A DNA stretch of 64,000 nt from a virus: the IMG/VR virus record IMGVR_UViG_3300047311_000323, positions 124,001 to 188,000 of that record, one strand, 5' to 3'. Positions 17,217 to 24,310 of this stretch are shown piece by piece (positions within the stretch are counted from its first letter, which is position 1; every line of letters begins with the position of its first letter). The notes below the pieces were generated by a model. It was not told the DNA's origin and did no database searches. It saw only the letters and a list, made by a program, of their open reading frames with translations. A program made the translations under genes and the position numbers.

Positions 17217-17401
17217 CTGAAATTCCTACGATCGTATATATCATAACTCCCCCTATAGATCCCCCATCGCGTTGTCGAGATCAAGTTCGAAATTGATATT
17301 CTTTGGGGAATTGCCTTAAAAATACTATTTCAAGAAAAGCTACCAATAAAAACATATCTTTGTGCGGTTTATGGCTATTCCGTTACCTCTAGGATCTACT
17401 A
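17217..17401. promoter_or_regulatory. Divergent intergenic promoter region
   Basis: 185 nt between the divergent HU-like (minus) and Dps-like (plus) genes. On the minus strand GATATATA lies at 17235-17242, followed by an 18-nt leader with an AGGA site. The plus-strand start is preceded by CTCTAGGATCTACTA, with an AGGA 8 nt before the ATG. No open reading frame or strong hairpin seen. Confidence 0.55.
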
Positions 17402-17854
17402 ATGGATAAATGTAGTAAAGTCGGGGCTTTGTACGTTGCTACTCTCAAGGCATTGTCCCTAATTCACCAACACAATCACTGGACTACCAAGGGCGCATCA
17501 TTCTATGGTGAGCATTTGCTTTTCGAAAGATTGTACAAATCCACTCTAGAAAACCTAGATTTGGCTGCCGAGAAATTCATCGGAGTCTTTGGTGATCAAT
17601 GTCTTGGCTACGATTTGCAGGCATCGCTATTGAACAAGGTTCTACTAAAATATAGGAATCTAGAAGGCTCCCCCGCTCAGATGTCGCTTGAAGCCGAGAA
17701 GGATTTTCTTAAGTTCTCCAAGGACGCTTACAATTGCTTTGAGGAAGAGGGTAAGCTGACGTTGGGATTAGACGATATGGTTATGGCAATTGCTAGCGCT
17801 CGTGAAGAAGCAGTCTATTTGTTGCAACAAAGTTTGGATGGAAAGCATGAATGA
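17402..17854 (+). CDS. Dps/ferritin-like protein
   Basis: 150 aa. The helix HQHNHWTTKGASFYGEHLLFERLY and the following ENLDLAAEKFIGVFG match the Dps first-helix ferroxidase pattern (H..HW..KG..F..H..F..LY...D..AE...G). Dps proteins form 12-mers that oxidise and store iron and protect DNA. The rest is a four-helix bundle-compatible sequence. It could serve iron handling together with the phage Fe-S genes, or DNA protection. The stop overlaps the next gene's start by 8 nt. Confidence 0.72.
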   Translation: MDKCSKVGALYVATLKALSLIHQHNHWTTKGASFYGEHLLFERLYKSTLENLDLAAEKFIGVFGDQCLGYDLQASLLNKVLLKYRNLEGSPAQMSLEAEKDFLKFSKDAYNCFEEEGKLTLGLDDMVMAIASAREEAVYLLQQSLDGKHE

Positions 17855-18233
17855 TAAAGAAAAACTCATCCTTGGCAGACTTTTGAAGATTGCCAGCAGT
17901 CAGCAGAAGATTCTAGAGCGTCTTGCTCAAGTTGACCCAGCCGGAGATGCCGATAAAGCACTAAGTGATTTCATCAAATACCAGCTCGTTAGCTGGGGTA
18001 TGCCAAACGAAGTGGCTGCCAGTGAACATCACCATGCCGAGAGAGCTAGTAATTCAAAAAGTTATAATGTGACTGTAACTTTGAACTTACAAGATAAGAC
18101 CAAGAAGTCTATAGCCGAAGACCCAGCACGTGGGTTCGCGGCTTTTTTGACGAAGAAGTTCGCTGAAGTGTCGGCCAATCCACAATCGCCACTAAACGGA
18201 ACTACTGCCACTTTTACTGTTACCGCAGACTAA
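17847..18233 (+). CDS. Hypothetical protein with LLKIA-QQKI N-terminal motif
   Basis: 128 aa; the start at 17847 (MNDKEKLILG) is inside the end of the Dps-like gene. Residues about 8-27 (GRLLKIASSQQKILERLAQ) closely resemble the N-terminus of the next protein. The C-terminal part is beta-rich (YNVTVTLNLQDKTKKSI...TATFTVTAD). Not recognised; the shared N-terminus may be a common targeting or oligomerisation segment. Confidence 0.65.
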   Translation: MNDKEKLILGRLLKIASSQQKILERLAQVDPAGDADKALSDFIKYQLVSWGMPNEVAASEHHHAERASNSKSYNVTVTLNLQDKTKKSIAEDPARGFAAFLTKKFAEVSANPQSPLNGTTATFTVTAD

Positions 18234-18266
18234 TAATACAGTATTTAAGCTATACGAGGAGCTGTT

Positions 18267-18686
18267 ATGGATTCCAAAAAGGTTCTACAAAAATTACTAA
18301 AAATTGCTGAAAATCAGCAGAAAATCATCATGAAATTGGCTCAGGCGCAACAAGGATTGCCACCTGATTCGCTTCCTAACAGTCAGGTATCTGTTACCGA
18401 CAATTCGAAGCCGGCGCCATCTACTGATACACCACCAGCAGGTAGCAAGCCAAATGAGCCTAGCCGCACTCCAAGCAAGGCATTGTTTGATGCCGTGAAT
18501 GCCACCCCAGCTCTAAGAGGCGTACTAAGGCACGTCAACCCACCAAGTGGTAACGAGTTAAAGCTTATCTTTAGCCCAGGCAAACTAAACCAGGCCAACT
18601 TTGATGCAATCACTAAGATTTATCAAGGGCTTCTAAACAGCAATACGATTTTTACTAACTACAAGCTCACTTACGGCCAAGGTTAA
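18267..18686 (+). CDS. Hypothetical protein with LLKIA-QQKI N-terminal motif
   Basis: 139 aa, with GAGGAGCT and 3 nt before the ATG. Residues about 7-26 (QKLLKIAENQQKIIMKLAQ) match the N-terminal segment of the preceding protein; a proline-rich linker (about 30-75) and a C-terminal folded half (GVLRHVNPPSGNELKLIF, GLLNSNTIFTNYKL) follow. The linker-plus-beta-domain layout is shared with the neighbour, so the two are probably diverged duplicates. Confidence 0.65.
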   Translation: MDSKKVLQKLLKIAENQQKIIMKLAQAQQGLPPDSLPNSQVSVTDNSKPAPSTDTPPAGSKPNEPSRTPSKALFDAVNATPALRGVLRHVNPPSGNELKLIFSPGKLNQANFDAITKIYQGLLNSNTIFTNYKLTYGQG

Positions 18687-18994
18687 TCCTTACTAGGATC
18701 CCTTCGGACATAAAAGTCCAAGCTTCTGTATTGTAAAGCCATATTCAATGACTCGTATACGTTGATATTGTCTTTTAGAGATAGCGCAGTTAACGTCAAT
18801 AAAATCTCGCCTAACGTGCGAGATTTTACTTTTTGGCGATCTTCTTCTGGTATTTCTGTCTTGGCATCAATAACTTTGTAAAGACTAATCTTCATCATCA
18901 ATTCTTCGATGATCTGCTGAACGCTAGCATTAGCGCTTCCGTCTTTTTGAAATTCCTCAGATTGTTCCCAGAGTTTCTCGAAGTGAACAGACAT
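18683..18994 (-). CDS. Hypothetical helical protein
   Basis: 103 aa, not recognised. Predicted all-helical (QQIIEELMMKISLYKVIDAK, LGEILLTLTALSLKDNINVY). It overlaps the plus-strand gene tail-to-tail by 4 nt and is one nt downstream of the next minus-strand gene, with which it is co-transcribed. Confidence 0.6.
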   Translation of the reverse strand: MSVHFEKLWEQSEEFQKDGSANASVQQIIEELMMKISLYKVIDAKTEIPEEDRQKVKSRTLGEILLTLTALSLKDNINVYESLNMALQYRSLDFYVRRDPSKD

Positions 18995-18995
18995 C

Positions 18996-19190
18996 TTAAT
19001 CTTCCAATTCTTTGTTATCCATTAATGCAATCTGAAGTTGCTCATCACCCTTATCAGAGATAAAGACAAGAAACACCGCGCCCATAGAGCAGTCAATCAA
19101 AACCGGAGCTTTGATCTTGCCAACATAAAAAACCTGGCCATCAATATCTTTTCTAGCCTTCAAGTCAATCGTAACGTTCTTGTTAGACAT
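18996..19190 (-). CDS. Small hypothetical protein
   Basis: 64 aa from the ATG at 19190, preceded by GGAGA at good spacing; the longer frame up to 19253 would run deep into the epimerase gene. The sequence is beta-rich (VFYVGKIKAPVLIDCSMGAVFLVFIS) and not recognised. Overlaps the end of the epimerase-like gene by 8 nt. Confidence 0.6.
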   Translation of the reverse strand: MSNKNVTIDLKARKDIDGQVFYVGKIKAPVLIDCSMGAVFLVFISDKGDEQLQIALMDNKELED

Positions 19191-20031
19191 TGTTTCTCCG
19201 CATATCTTTGACATATTCAGCCATAGTTCGTTCGAGCGCCTCTTCGGTGTCACTCATCTTGAATCCAGCAGCCCTAAGCTTATCCGTATTAAGGATACAG
19301 TTAGAGCGCTTAGCTACTGTCATTTGGTCCAGTTGGCCCTCAGTGATAATTTCAAACTGATGCTCTGGTACATATTTCTGGTATTCTTGCATAATACGTG
19401 CCGCAGTCAATGGCTGCGGATTAGCAACATGAAAAATACCGCCAGGTCTATTAGTCGCGACCCAATCAATACAGCGGGTTAGATCGCTCATAAGAGTCAT
19501 GGAGTTAGGGATATCAATTACTTGTTTGTATCCCCTAAGTTTATTAATCAGATTGCGAGGAACGTCCTTGTCAGAGACAGGCATTCTAATGCGCAATGTA
19601 GTGACGTGAGGCATAGGGGCCAACATTAGGTCACAAGAGTACTTAGTTTTAGAGTAGAATGATGCTGGGTTAGCAAAATCCGTTTCTTTCCATCCTGGGT
19701 CCACAGCATATGATGTGTGACCTTTGTATGGCGAAGGGCCAAAATAGATACATCCAGATCCAACCTGAATCATGTGGATACCTAAATCGGCACACGCTTC
19801 TGCTATGAGAAGTGGGAGCGTTACGTTACCAGAGACCGTCTCAATCTTATGAGACTCGCACCAATCTACGTTTGGTCTACCAGTTTTACCCAAGCAGTTT
19901 ACCACAACGTCTGGCTTGTAATTCTCCAGGACTGAAATGATATAGCCTTTGCTTAAGCTAAAACGCTCAGTAGTTTTCTGATACGGTAGATGGTCGGCCA
20001 CAAAGCCAGAGCCAAGTGTCAATACTTTCAT
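19183..20031 (-). CDS. NAD(P)-dependent sugar reductase/epimerase (RmlD-like SDR)
   Basis: 282 aa. Extended short-chain dehydrogenase: N-terminal LGSGFVADHL as the dinucleotide-binding turn, PDVVVNCLGKTG, the catalytic YSKTKY (YxxxK) in the middle, and a C-terminal substrate domain. The family acts on dTDP-, UDP- or GDP-sugars. It lies downstream of the nucleotidyltransferase gene, suggesting the pair makes or edits an activated deoxysugar. The first Gly motif is a variant (GSGFVADH), as in some RmlD-type phage enzymes. SD GAGGAAG is clear. Confidence 0.8.
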   Translation of the reverse strand: MKVLTLGSGFVADHLPYQKTTERFSLSKGYIISVLENYKPDVVVNCLGKTGRPNVDWCESHKIETVSGNVTLPLLIAEACADLGIHMIQVGSGCIYFGPSPYKGHTSYAVDPGWKETDFANPASFYSKTKYSCDLMLAPMPHVTTLRIRMPVSDKDVPRNLINKLRGYKQVIDIPNSMTLMSDLTRCIDWVATNRPGGIFHVANPQPLTAARIMQEYQKYVPEHQFEIITEGQLDQMTVAKRSNCILNTDKLRAAGFKMSDTEEALERTMAEYVKDMRRNNV

Positions 20032-20067
20032 TCTTCCTCAAATCGTTAATACAGTAATCGTGTGTTA

Positions 20068-20074
20068 CTATATC
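20068..20074 (-). promoter_or_regulatory. GATATAG promoter-like element
   Basis: GATATAG on the minus strand, 36 nt before the ATG of the sugar reductase gene and overlapping the stop codon of the nucleotidyltransferase gene. The leader that follows contains a small AGTAA/TTACT inverted repeat and a GAGGAAG ribosome-binding site, so this transcript would have a leader, unlike most other copies of the element. Confidence 0.35.
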
Positions 20075-20810
20075 ATTGATTTTGAGTCTTCGTGTAGAAG
20101 TAATTGTTTACAAAGGCAATGGACTCATGAGTTCCCGCATCAGACCATAGGCCACCAATTTTTGAATAAGACAAGTTGCCATCTGCTAGATAGTGGCGGA
20201 TGATGTCAGTAATCTCATACTCACCACGGGCGCTTGGCTTCAACCTTTCGAAGTATTCGAAATACTGTGGCGTAAATAGATAACAGCCAGAGATAGCCAG
20301 ATTCTTGTAGTTAGGATCCAGTTCTTTAGGTTTTTCCTCAATTTTTGCAATAGAGCCGTCCTCGTCAATAGAACAAACACCAAAACGCTTTAGTTCTCGG
20401 TGGTGGGATAATAGAATTTGCGCTCTTGGATTAGTCTTCCAATCTGGATTAGACCAGTGTGGCGTATTCTCAAAGATATTATCCCCAAGGATTACCGAGA
20501 AATCGGAGTCGTCATAGACGAATCTTTTGCACAAACTGATAGCGTGGGCGATGCCTTTAGGCTCGCTCTGATACACGTAGTTGAGATTCAGCCCATATCG
20601 GCTGCCATCTCCGAGATAACCCGCGACTTGAGCATAATGGTTGCCGCCCAAAATGACAGTTACGTCCTGGCAGCCCATATTCTTCAATGATTCGATAGGG
20701 TAATCGATGATGAATTTTCCGTTGACACCCAGCAAATGCTTATTTACAACATGCGTTAGTGGCAACAATCGTGAGCCGGTTCCCCCGGCCAGGATGATTC
20801 CGTTCTTCAT
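20073..20810 (-). CDS. Sugar-nucleotide pyrophosphorylase (RmlA-like glucose-1-phosphate thymidylyltransferase)
   Basis: 245 aa. The signature GIILAGGTGSRLLPLTH (residues 4-20) with the following NKHLLGVNGKFIIDYP, then YQSEPKGIAHAISL and ILGDNIF are those of RmlA-type enzymes, which join a sugar-1-phosphate to dTTP (or UTP/CTP). It is shorter than the usual about 290 aa, lacking the C-terminal extension that carries the regulatory site. The start lies 8 nt after a GTTATAT element without a Shine-Dalgarno sequence. Confidence 0.9.
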   Translation of the reverse strand: MKNGIILAGGTGSRLLPLTHVVNKHLLGVNGKFIIDYPIESLKNMGCQDVTVILGGNHYAQVAGYLGDGSRYGLNLNYVYQSEPKGIAHAISLCKRFVYDDSDFSVILGDNIFENTPHWSNPDWKTNPRAQILLSHHRELKRFGVCSIDEDGSIAKIEEKPKELDPNYKNLAISGCYLFTPQYFEYFERLKPSARGEYEITDIIRHYLADGNLSYSKIGGLWSDAGTHESIAFVNNYFYTKTQNQ

Positions 20811-20818
20811 AACAGATC

Positions 20819-20825
20819 ATATAAC
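20819..20825 (-). promoter_or_regulatory. GTTATAT promoter-like element
   Basis: GTTATAT exactly 8 nt before the ATG at 20810, with no Shine-Dalgarno sequence between them. The same element at the same spacing occurs before the genes starting at 27099, 28830 and 41802. Consistent with transcription starting at or next to the start codon. Confidence 0.5.
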
Positions 20826-20832
20826 ACTTTAA

Positions 20833-20907
20833 TGGTATCCCCGGTTGGACTCGAACCAACATAAGCCGCCTTAGGAGTGCGGTGCCCATCCCTTGGACCA
20901 CGGGGAC
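20833..20907 (-). tRNA. tRNA-Arg (CCU anticodon)
   Basis: 75 nt with encoded CCA. Acceptor GTCCCCG/CGGGGAT, D arm GTCC/GGGC, anticodon loop CTCCTAA giving CCU (reads AGG), variable CTTAT, T arm GTTGG-TTCGAGT-CCAAC. The pair closing the anticodon loop (31-39) is an A-G mismatch; the other four anticodon-stem pairs are intact. AGG is a rare codon in many gammaproteobacteria. Confidence 0.9.
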
Positions 20908-20916
20908 ATCTCCCTA

Positions 20917-21453
20917 TTATGTCTTTTTAGTAGGAGAAACGATCATGCTCATAATCTTACCCTCAAGGGAAACTTGGGGATTTGGAGCTACTTGACCATC
21001 TAACCGCTTGAGAATCCACTCAAGCTTCTCTCTTCCAATATTCGCATGGACAATTTCACGACCACGGAAACGCACAGCAAACTTAACTCGATCACCATCA
21101 GCCAAAAACTCTTTAGCTTGAGCTACTTTGTGATTCAAATCATTTTCATCAGTGTTGGGACGGAAGGTTAGTTCCTTGAGTTCTTGCACTTGCTGACTCT
21201 TTTTGTTAGCTTGTGCTTTCTTCTTTTCCTCATACTTAAACTTACCATAATCCATAATCTTACAGACTGGTGGTAGGGCCTTTGGATTGATCTCTACTAG
21301 ATCAAGACCTTGATCTTGAGCCATCTTTTGGGCTTCAAAAGTATTCATGACACCAGCATTAGTGCCATCGGAAAGGACCACTCGAATCTGTGGGACTCGA
21401 ATGAATTTATTGATACGAACTCGATATTCACGCTGCTGATTATTTGTTTGCAT
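20917..21453 (-). CDS. infC: Translation initiation factor IF-3
   Basis: 178 aa, full length for the family. The ATG at 21453 is chosen because AGGAGA precedes it and the N-terminal domain starts here (INKFIRVPQIRVVLSDG, then LDLVEINPKALPPVCKIMDYGKFKYE), which is the IF-3 signature. The C-terminal domain (KELTFRPNTDENDLNHKV, VKFAVRFRGREIVHANIG) binds the 30S platform. IF-3 blocks premature subunit joining and checks the initiator codon. A phage copy could bias initiation, for example towards or against leaderless or non-canonical messages. Confidence 0.96.
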   Translation of the reverse strand: MQTNNQQREYRVRINKFIRVPQIRVVLSDGTNAGVMNTFEAQKMAQDQGLDLVEINPKALPPVCKIMDYGKFKYEEKKKAQANKKSQQVQELKELTFRPNTDENDLNHKVAQAKEFLADGDRVKFAVRFRGREIVHANIGREKLEWILKRLDGQVAPNPQVSLEGKIMSMIVSPTKKT

Positions 21454-21862
21454 TCTCTTTTGTTTTCTCCTGTAATACTTCTTTTGCTGCTTCCAGCAAA
21501 TCTTCCAGTCTGTTATTTGTGTAAAACTCGCCTGGAATCCCACGAGTATTGTAAACTTTGTACCCCATGCCTGTCAAGGTCTCGAAAACTTTTTCATGGG
21601 TTGGGTTAATCATTGTTTTATCCAAGCCAACGCCGATGGCTAAAGCACAAAAATTCCCGTTCTCGTAATTGTAGCTATCTAGAACCATCTCGCCAGGATA
21701 ATCAATTACCCTTTGGATTTGTTCGGCAGTCAATTGTCGTAGACCATTCTTAAGACCAACTTTACGTGGGTCATCAAAATACTCTGAATGCTTAGCCACT
21801 CTATCTTTCTCTGGCTTAGCTAAGTACTCGAATATCTTAGGATCAATTCTACTAGAACTCAT
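21440..21862 (-). CDS. Hypothetical protein
   Basis: 140 aa, not recognised. Alpha/beta composition with a Gly-rich central segment (FCALAIGVGLDKTM, TLTGMGYKVYNTRGIPG). It overlaps the IF-3 gene by 14 nt at its 3' end and the HNH gene by ATGA at its 5' end. Confidence 0.6.
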   Translation of the reverse strand: MSSSRIDPKIFEYLAKPEKDRVAKHSEYFDDPRKVGLKNGLRQLTAEQIQRVIDYPGEMVLDSYNYENGNFCALAIGVGLDKTMINPTHEKVFETLTGMGYKVYNTRGIPGEFYTNNRLEDLLEAAKEVLQEKTKENANK

Positions 21863-22341
21863 TTGGTTTCCGTAGGCTTCATGAATGGACCTTCTAATTT
21901 GGAAACGTCTATGCCGTACCGTTTAAGGCCCGACAAGTCTAGCTTCCAATCTATCTTGCTACGCTCCCGCCAAACTTTGAATGCTTCGGAAATTTTTGCT
22001 TGAGCTTCCTTCTTCTTGAAGCCATTAATCTTCATGAAGTGTTTGAGGGCTTGCTCTTCTTTGCCTTGTACTCTGGCAAATCCAAAATGTTTGACCATGT
22101 GGCAATCAGGGCACAACGCAATCATGCCAGCCAAATGTTGGATGGCAGTCCGCTCATTGTATTCCCAAATCTCATGACATTCTACTGGATGTGCTGGACC
22201 TTCCCCGCCACATATCTGGCAGACATTATAGGCCCGGTCTGCAACCATACCTCGTAAAGCATTCCATTGCTTTGCAGTTAGTACAGCTCGAACGTTATTC
22301 ATCCACGAGGTCCGAGGGACCAATTCAATAGTTAATTTCAT
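21859..22341 (-). CDS. HNH-like nuclease
   Basis: 160 aa. Zinc pair CQICGG near residue 40, ECHEIWEYNE (H at the HNH position), CPDCHMVKH near residue 77-85, then a basic helical C-terminus. This is a recognised phage HNH-type fold in which the central HH/HE replaces the usual DH. Function as a nuclease is likely but not certain. Overlaps neighbours by ATGA on both sides. Confidence 0.8.
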   Translation of the reverse strand: MKLTIELVPRTSWMNNVRAVLTAKQWNALRGMVADRAYNVCQICGGEGPAHPVECHEIWEYNERTAIQHLAGMIALCPDCHMVKHFGFARVQGKEEQALKHFMKINGFKKKEAQAKISEAFKVWRERSKIDWKLDLSGLKRYGIDVSKLEGPFMKPTETK

Positions 22342-22604
22342 CGACGCCTGAATAGTAATTTCTCTGCTCTTTCTTCGCCTAGCTTTTCCTTTAGCACAAT
22401 TTCGGCTCGTTGTAGGAAAGCCTCTCTACGGGTTAGTTTATCTTTACCCCAGTAGGAAATAGATAGAGCACCAATAATGCTGGTAGGAGATAAAGCATCC
22501 AAATCAGCATGATCAAACCACAAATCTACAAATGCAAAATCACCATCACTAAGATGTTCTTCCAGAAGGGCTATTACACCTTCTACCTGCGCTTGGTCAT
22601 TCAT
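22338..22604 (-). CDS. Small hypothetical protein
   Basis: 88 aa, not recognised. Predicted helical with an acidic N-terminal half (FAFVDLWFDHADLDALSPTS) and a basic C-terminus (EKLLFRRR). Overlaps both neighbours by 4 nt. Confidence 0.6.
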   Translation of the reverse strand: MNDQAQVEGVIALLEEHLSDGDFAFVDLWFDHADLDALSPTSIIGALSISYWGKDKLTRREAFLQRAEIVLKEKLGEERAEKLLFRRR

Positions 22605-22783
22605 TCAGATTTGCTCAATCGGTAAATAAGCGAAAACATTTCGTTTTGCAAGGATTCAGTAGAAACAGGGGTACCATCATCGTTAGCCAATTTGGTCATA
22701 CCGGTTTTGTGCCTGTTATCTAATTCTGCACGAATTTCTCGTACACGAGTCGTCATTTCTGTTCTAGTCATAAACTGGGTCAT
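22601..22783 (-). CDS. Small hypothetical protein
   Basis: 60 aa, not recognised, predicted helical. It is the first gene of the operon that leads to IF-3. No Shine-Dalgarno sequence precedes the ATG; instead GATATATA ends 6 nt upstream, and the suppressor-type tRNA lies 30 nt further upstream. Confidence 0.55.
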   Translation of the reverse strand: MTQFMTRTEMTTRVREIRAELDNRHKTGMTKLANDDGTPVSTESLQNEMFSLIYRLSKSE

Positions 22784-22789
22784 ACTGAC

Positions 22790-22797
22790 TATATATC
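22790..22797 (-). promoter_or_regulatory. GATATATA promoter-like element
   Basis: GATATATA, 6 nt before the ATG at 22783, no Shine-Dalgarno sequence and no -35 box. Same spacing as the copies before 45801 and 60187. It would drive the operon from the 60-aa protein to IF-3. Confidence 0.5.
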
Positions 22798-22813
22798 ATT
22801 TTAGTAGTTTTAG

Positions 22814-22887
22814 TGCGCCGTGTGGGATTTGAACCCACGACCGTTCGTTTTAGAGGCGACCGCTCTGCCAGGCTGAGCTAACGGCGC
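22814..22887 (-). tRNA. tRNA with CUA anticodon (putative amber suppressor)
   Basis: 74 nt to the discriminator; CCA is not encoded. Acceptor GCGCCGT/ACGGCGC, D arm GCTC/GAGC and T arm GTGGG-TTCAAAT-CCCAC are perfect. The anticodon loop CTCTAAA gives CUA, as in classical amber suppressors. The anticodon stem is weak: pairs 28-42, 29-41 and 30-40 hold, whereas 27-43 (G-A) and 31-39 (C-A) do not. A tRNA-Arg(UCU) origin is possible, but U33 would then be lost. Located between two gene groups. Confidence 0.65.
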
Positions 22888-22897
22888 ATTGAGTGCA

Positions 22898-23047
22898 TTA
22901 CTGCTTATTTGCTGAGTCTACTTGTATTACAGCTTTAGTAGCAGTTTCGCGCCCGTTCTTTTCGCGCCATTCATCAAGAAGGCGCCAGCTCACTCCTAAG
23001 ATTGTACCACCCACCAACGACAATAACATAAATTCAACTAGCCACAT
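22898..23047 (-). CDS. Small single-span membrane protein
   Basis: 49 aa, start GAGGTAATC-ATG with a good Shine-Dalgarno sequence. Residues about 2-20 (WLVEFMLLSLVGGTILGVS) form one membrane span, followed by a charged cytoplasmic-type tail (WRLLDEWREKNGRE). Lies 7 nt after the NadA stop in the same operon. Function unknown; small phage membrane proteins often act in superinfection exclusion or lysis control, which is inference. Confidence 0.7.
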   Translation of the reverse strand: MWLVEFMLLSLVGGTILGVSWRLLDEWREKNGRETATKAVIQVDSANKQ

Positions 23048-23054
23048 GATTACC

Positions 23055-24065
23055 TCAACTTAATGCCATCATCCTATCAATGGATATTCTGGCTTGGTTC
23101 ATTAATTCTTCTGACATATTGATCTGCGGTGTCAGGTCTCTCAAAGAGAGATATACCTTCTCCAAGGTATTCTTCTTCATGAACGGACACTCGTTGCACG
23201 CACAACTTGCTTCAGGCGGTGCAGGAATGAAAATCTTATCTGGAGCGGCCTTCTGCATTTGATGCAAAATACCTGCTTCTGTTGCTACAATGAATTCTTT
23301 GTTTGGACTGCTGACAGCATATTTGAGAATGCCAGTCGTCGATCCAATGAAGTCTGCCATCTTCAAGATAGGTTCTTCACATTCGGGGTGAGCCAAAACT
23401 AGTGCATTAGGATTACGAGTCTTGATACCAATCAGTTTGCGCTCACTGAATGTCTCATGAACGATGCAGGCTCCTTGCCACATGATCATAGGGATGCCAG
23501 TTTTCTTCATGATATAGTTGCCAAGATTTCTATCTGGAGCAAAGAGAATCTCCTTGCCAGACTTGGCAGCTTCACGAACAATCTTTTCTGCATTGGATGA
23601 CGTACAAATGTAATCTGACAATGCTTTGACTTCAGCCGAACAGTTGATGTAACTGACTACCACTGAATTGGGGTGCATGCTCTTCCAAGCGGCGAATTTA
23701 TCAGCAGGGCAACCATCTGCCAGAGAACAACCAGCTTCCAAGTCAGGAAGGACTACAGTTTTCTGAGGGGAGAGGATCTTGGCTGTCTCAGCCATAAAGT
23801 GCACGCCAGCAAAACAGATAACATCAGCATTAGTCTTTGCAGCTTCTTGGGAGAGTTGTAAGGAATCTCCGATGAAGTCAGCAACATCTTGAATTTCAGA
23901 ATCCTGATAGTAGTGGGCCAAGATAACGGCATTGCGTTCTTTTTTGAGGAAAGCAATTCTCTCTTCAATGTCGAAGATCGATAGTCCGTCATACGTGCCA
24001 TCAGCCTGGGCCTTACGTTTCGCTTCTTTGAATTCACTTGCTGAGAAAATAGGTAGTTTATTCAT
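23055..24065 (-). CDS. nadA: Quinolinate synthase NadA
   Basis: 336 aa, full length. Condenses iminoaspartate with dihydroxyacetone phosphate to quinolinate, the precursor of NAD+. The [4Fe-4S] ligands are visible: C113 (EAGCS), C200 (WQGACIVHE) and C293 in the CACNECPFM segment. The substrate-binding HYYQ (51-54) and [11 protein letters not shown] are intact. NadB and NadC are not in the window, so host enzymes would supply the rest. The start overlaps the end of the 57-aa protein gene by 8 nt. An Fe-S enzyme in a phage that also encodes IscU and A-type carriers is notable. Confidence 0.96.
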   Translation of the reverse strand: MNKLPIFSASEFKEAKRKAQADGTYDGLSIFDIEERIAFLKKERNAVILAHYYQDSEIQDVADFIGDSLQLSQEAAKTNADVICFAGVHFMAETAKILSPQKTVVLPDLEAGCSLADGCPADKFAAWKSMHPNSVVVSYINCSAEVKALSDYICTSSNAEKIVREAAKSGKEILFAPDRNLGNYIMKKTGIPMIMWQGACIVHETFSERKLIGIKTRNPNALVLAHPECEEPILKMADFIGSTTGILKYAVSSPNKEFIVATEAGILHQMQKAAPDKIFIPAPPEASCACNECPFMKKNTLEKVYLSLRDLTPQINMSEELMNQARISIDRMMALS

Positions 24066-24231
24066 TGTACTTTTCCAAAAAGTGTTGCACAGCCAAACTC
24101 AAATCATCTTCTGATTTGTTGTAGTTTTCGTTGGATACATGTGCGCCATCACTCCAGGCAGCGTAAAGATACCCAGCATCATATGCCTGCTTAATGAGTT
24201 TCTCGAAATCTTCTTTAAAATCTTGTTTCAT
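24058..24231 (-). CDS. Small hypothetical protein abutting a tRNA
   Basis: 57 aa, acidic and helical ([21 protein letters not shown]). The ATG at 24231 immediately follows the CCA end of the upstream tRNA (0 nt), so tRNA 3' processing would leave a leaderless message; no Shine-Dalgarno sequence is possible in between apart from tRNA sequence. The stop overlaps the NadA start (AATGAATAA). No family recognised. Confidence 0.62.
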   Translation of the reverse strand: MKQDFKEDFEKLIKQAYDAGYLYAAWSDGAHVSNENYNKSEDDLSLAVQHFLEKYNE

Positions 24232-24305
24232 TGGCTCCCGCAGAGGGGCTCGAACCCCCTTCTTCCGTTTTAGAGACGGCGCTCTACCAGTTGAGCTATG
24301 CGAGA
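24232..24305 (-). tRNA. tRNA with CUA anticodon (second putative amber suppressor)
   Basis: 74 nt with encoded CCA. Acceptor TCTCGCA/TGCGGGA, D arm GCTC/GAGC, T arm GGGGG-TTCGAGC-CCCTC. The anticodon arm folds as CCGT-CTCTAAA-ACGG, loop CTCTAAA, anticodon CUA. The fit needs either a 4-bp stem or a G-A pair at 27-43 with no nucleotide at position 26, so the tRNA is slightly irregular. The CCA end directly abuts the ATG of the 57-aa protein gene. Confidence 0.62.
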
Positions 24306-24310
24306 ATAGG

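Noticed and set aside
20041-20070. AGTAA/TTACT repeat upstream of the sugar reductase gene as a riboswitch
   Set aside because: Only a short hairpin in a short leader; no known riboswitch features.
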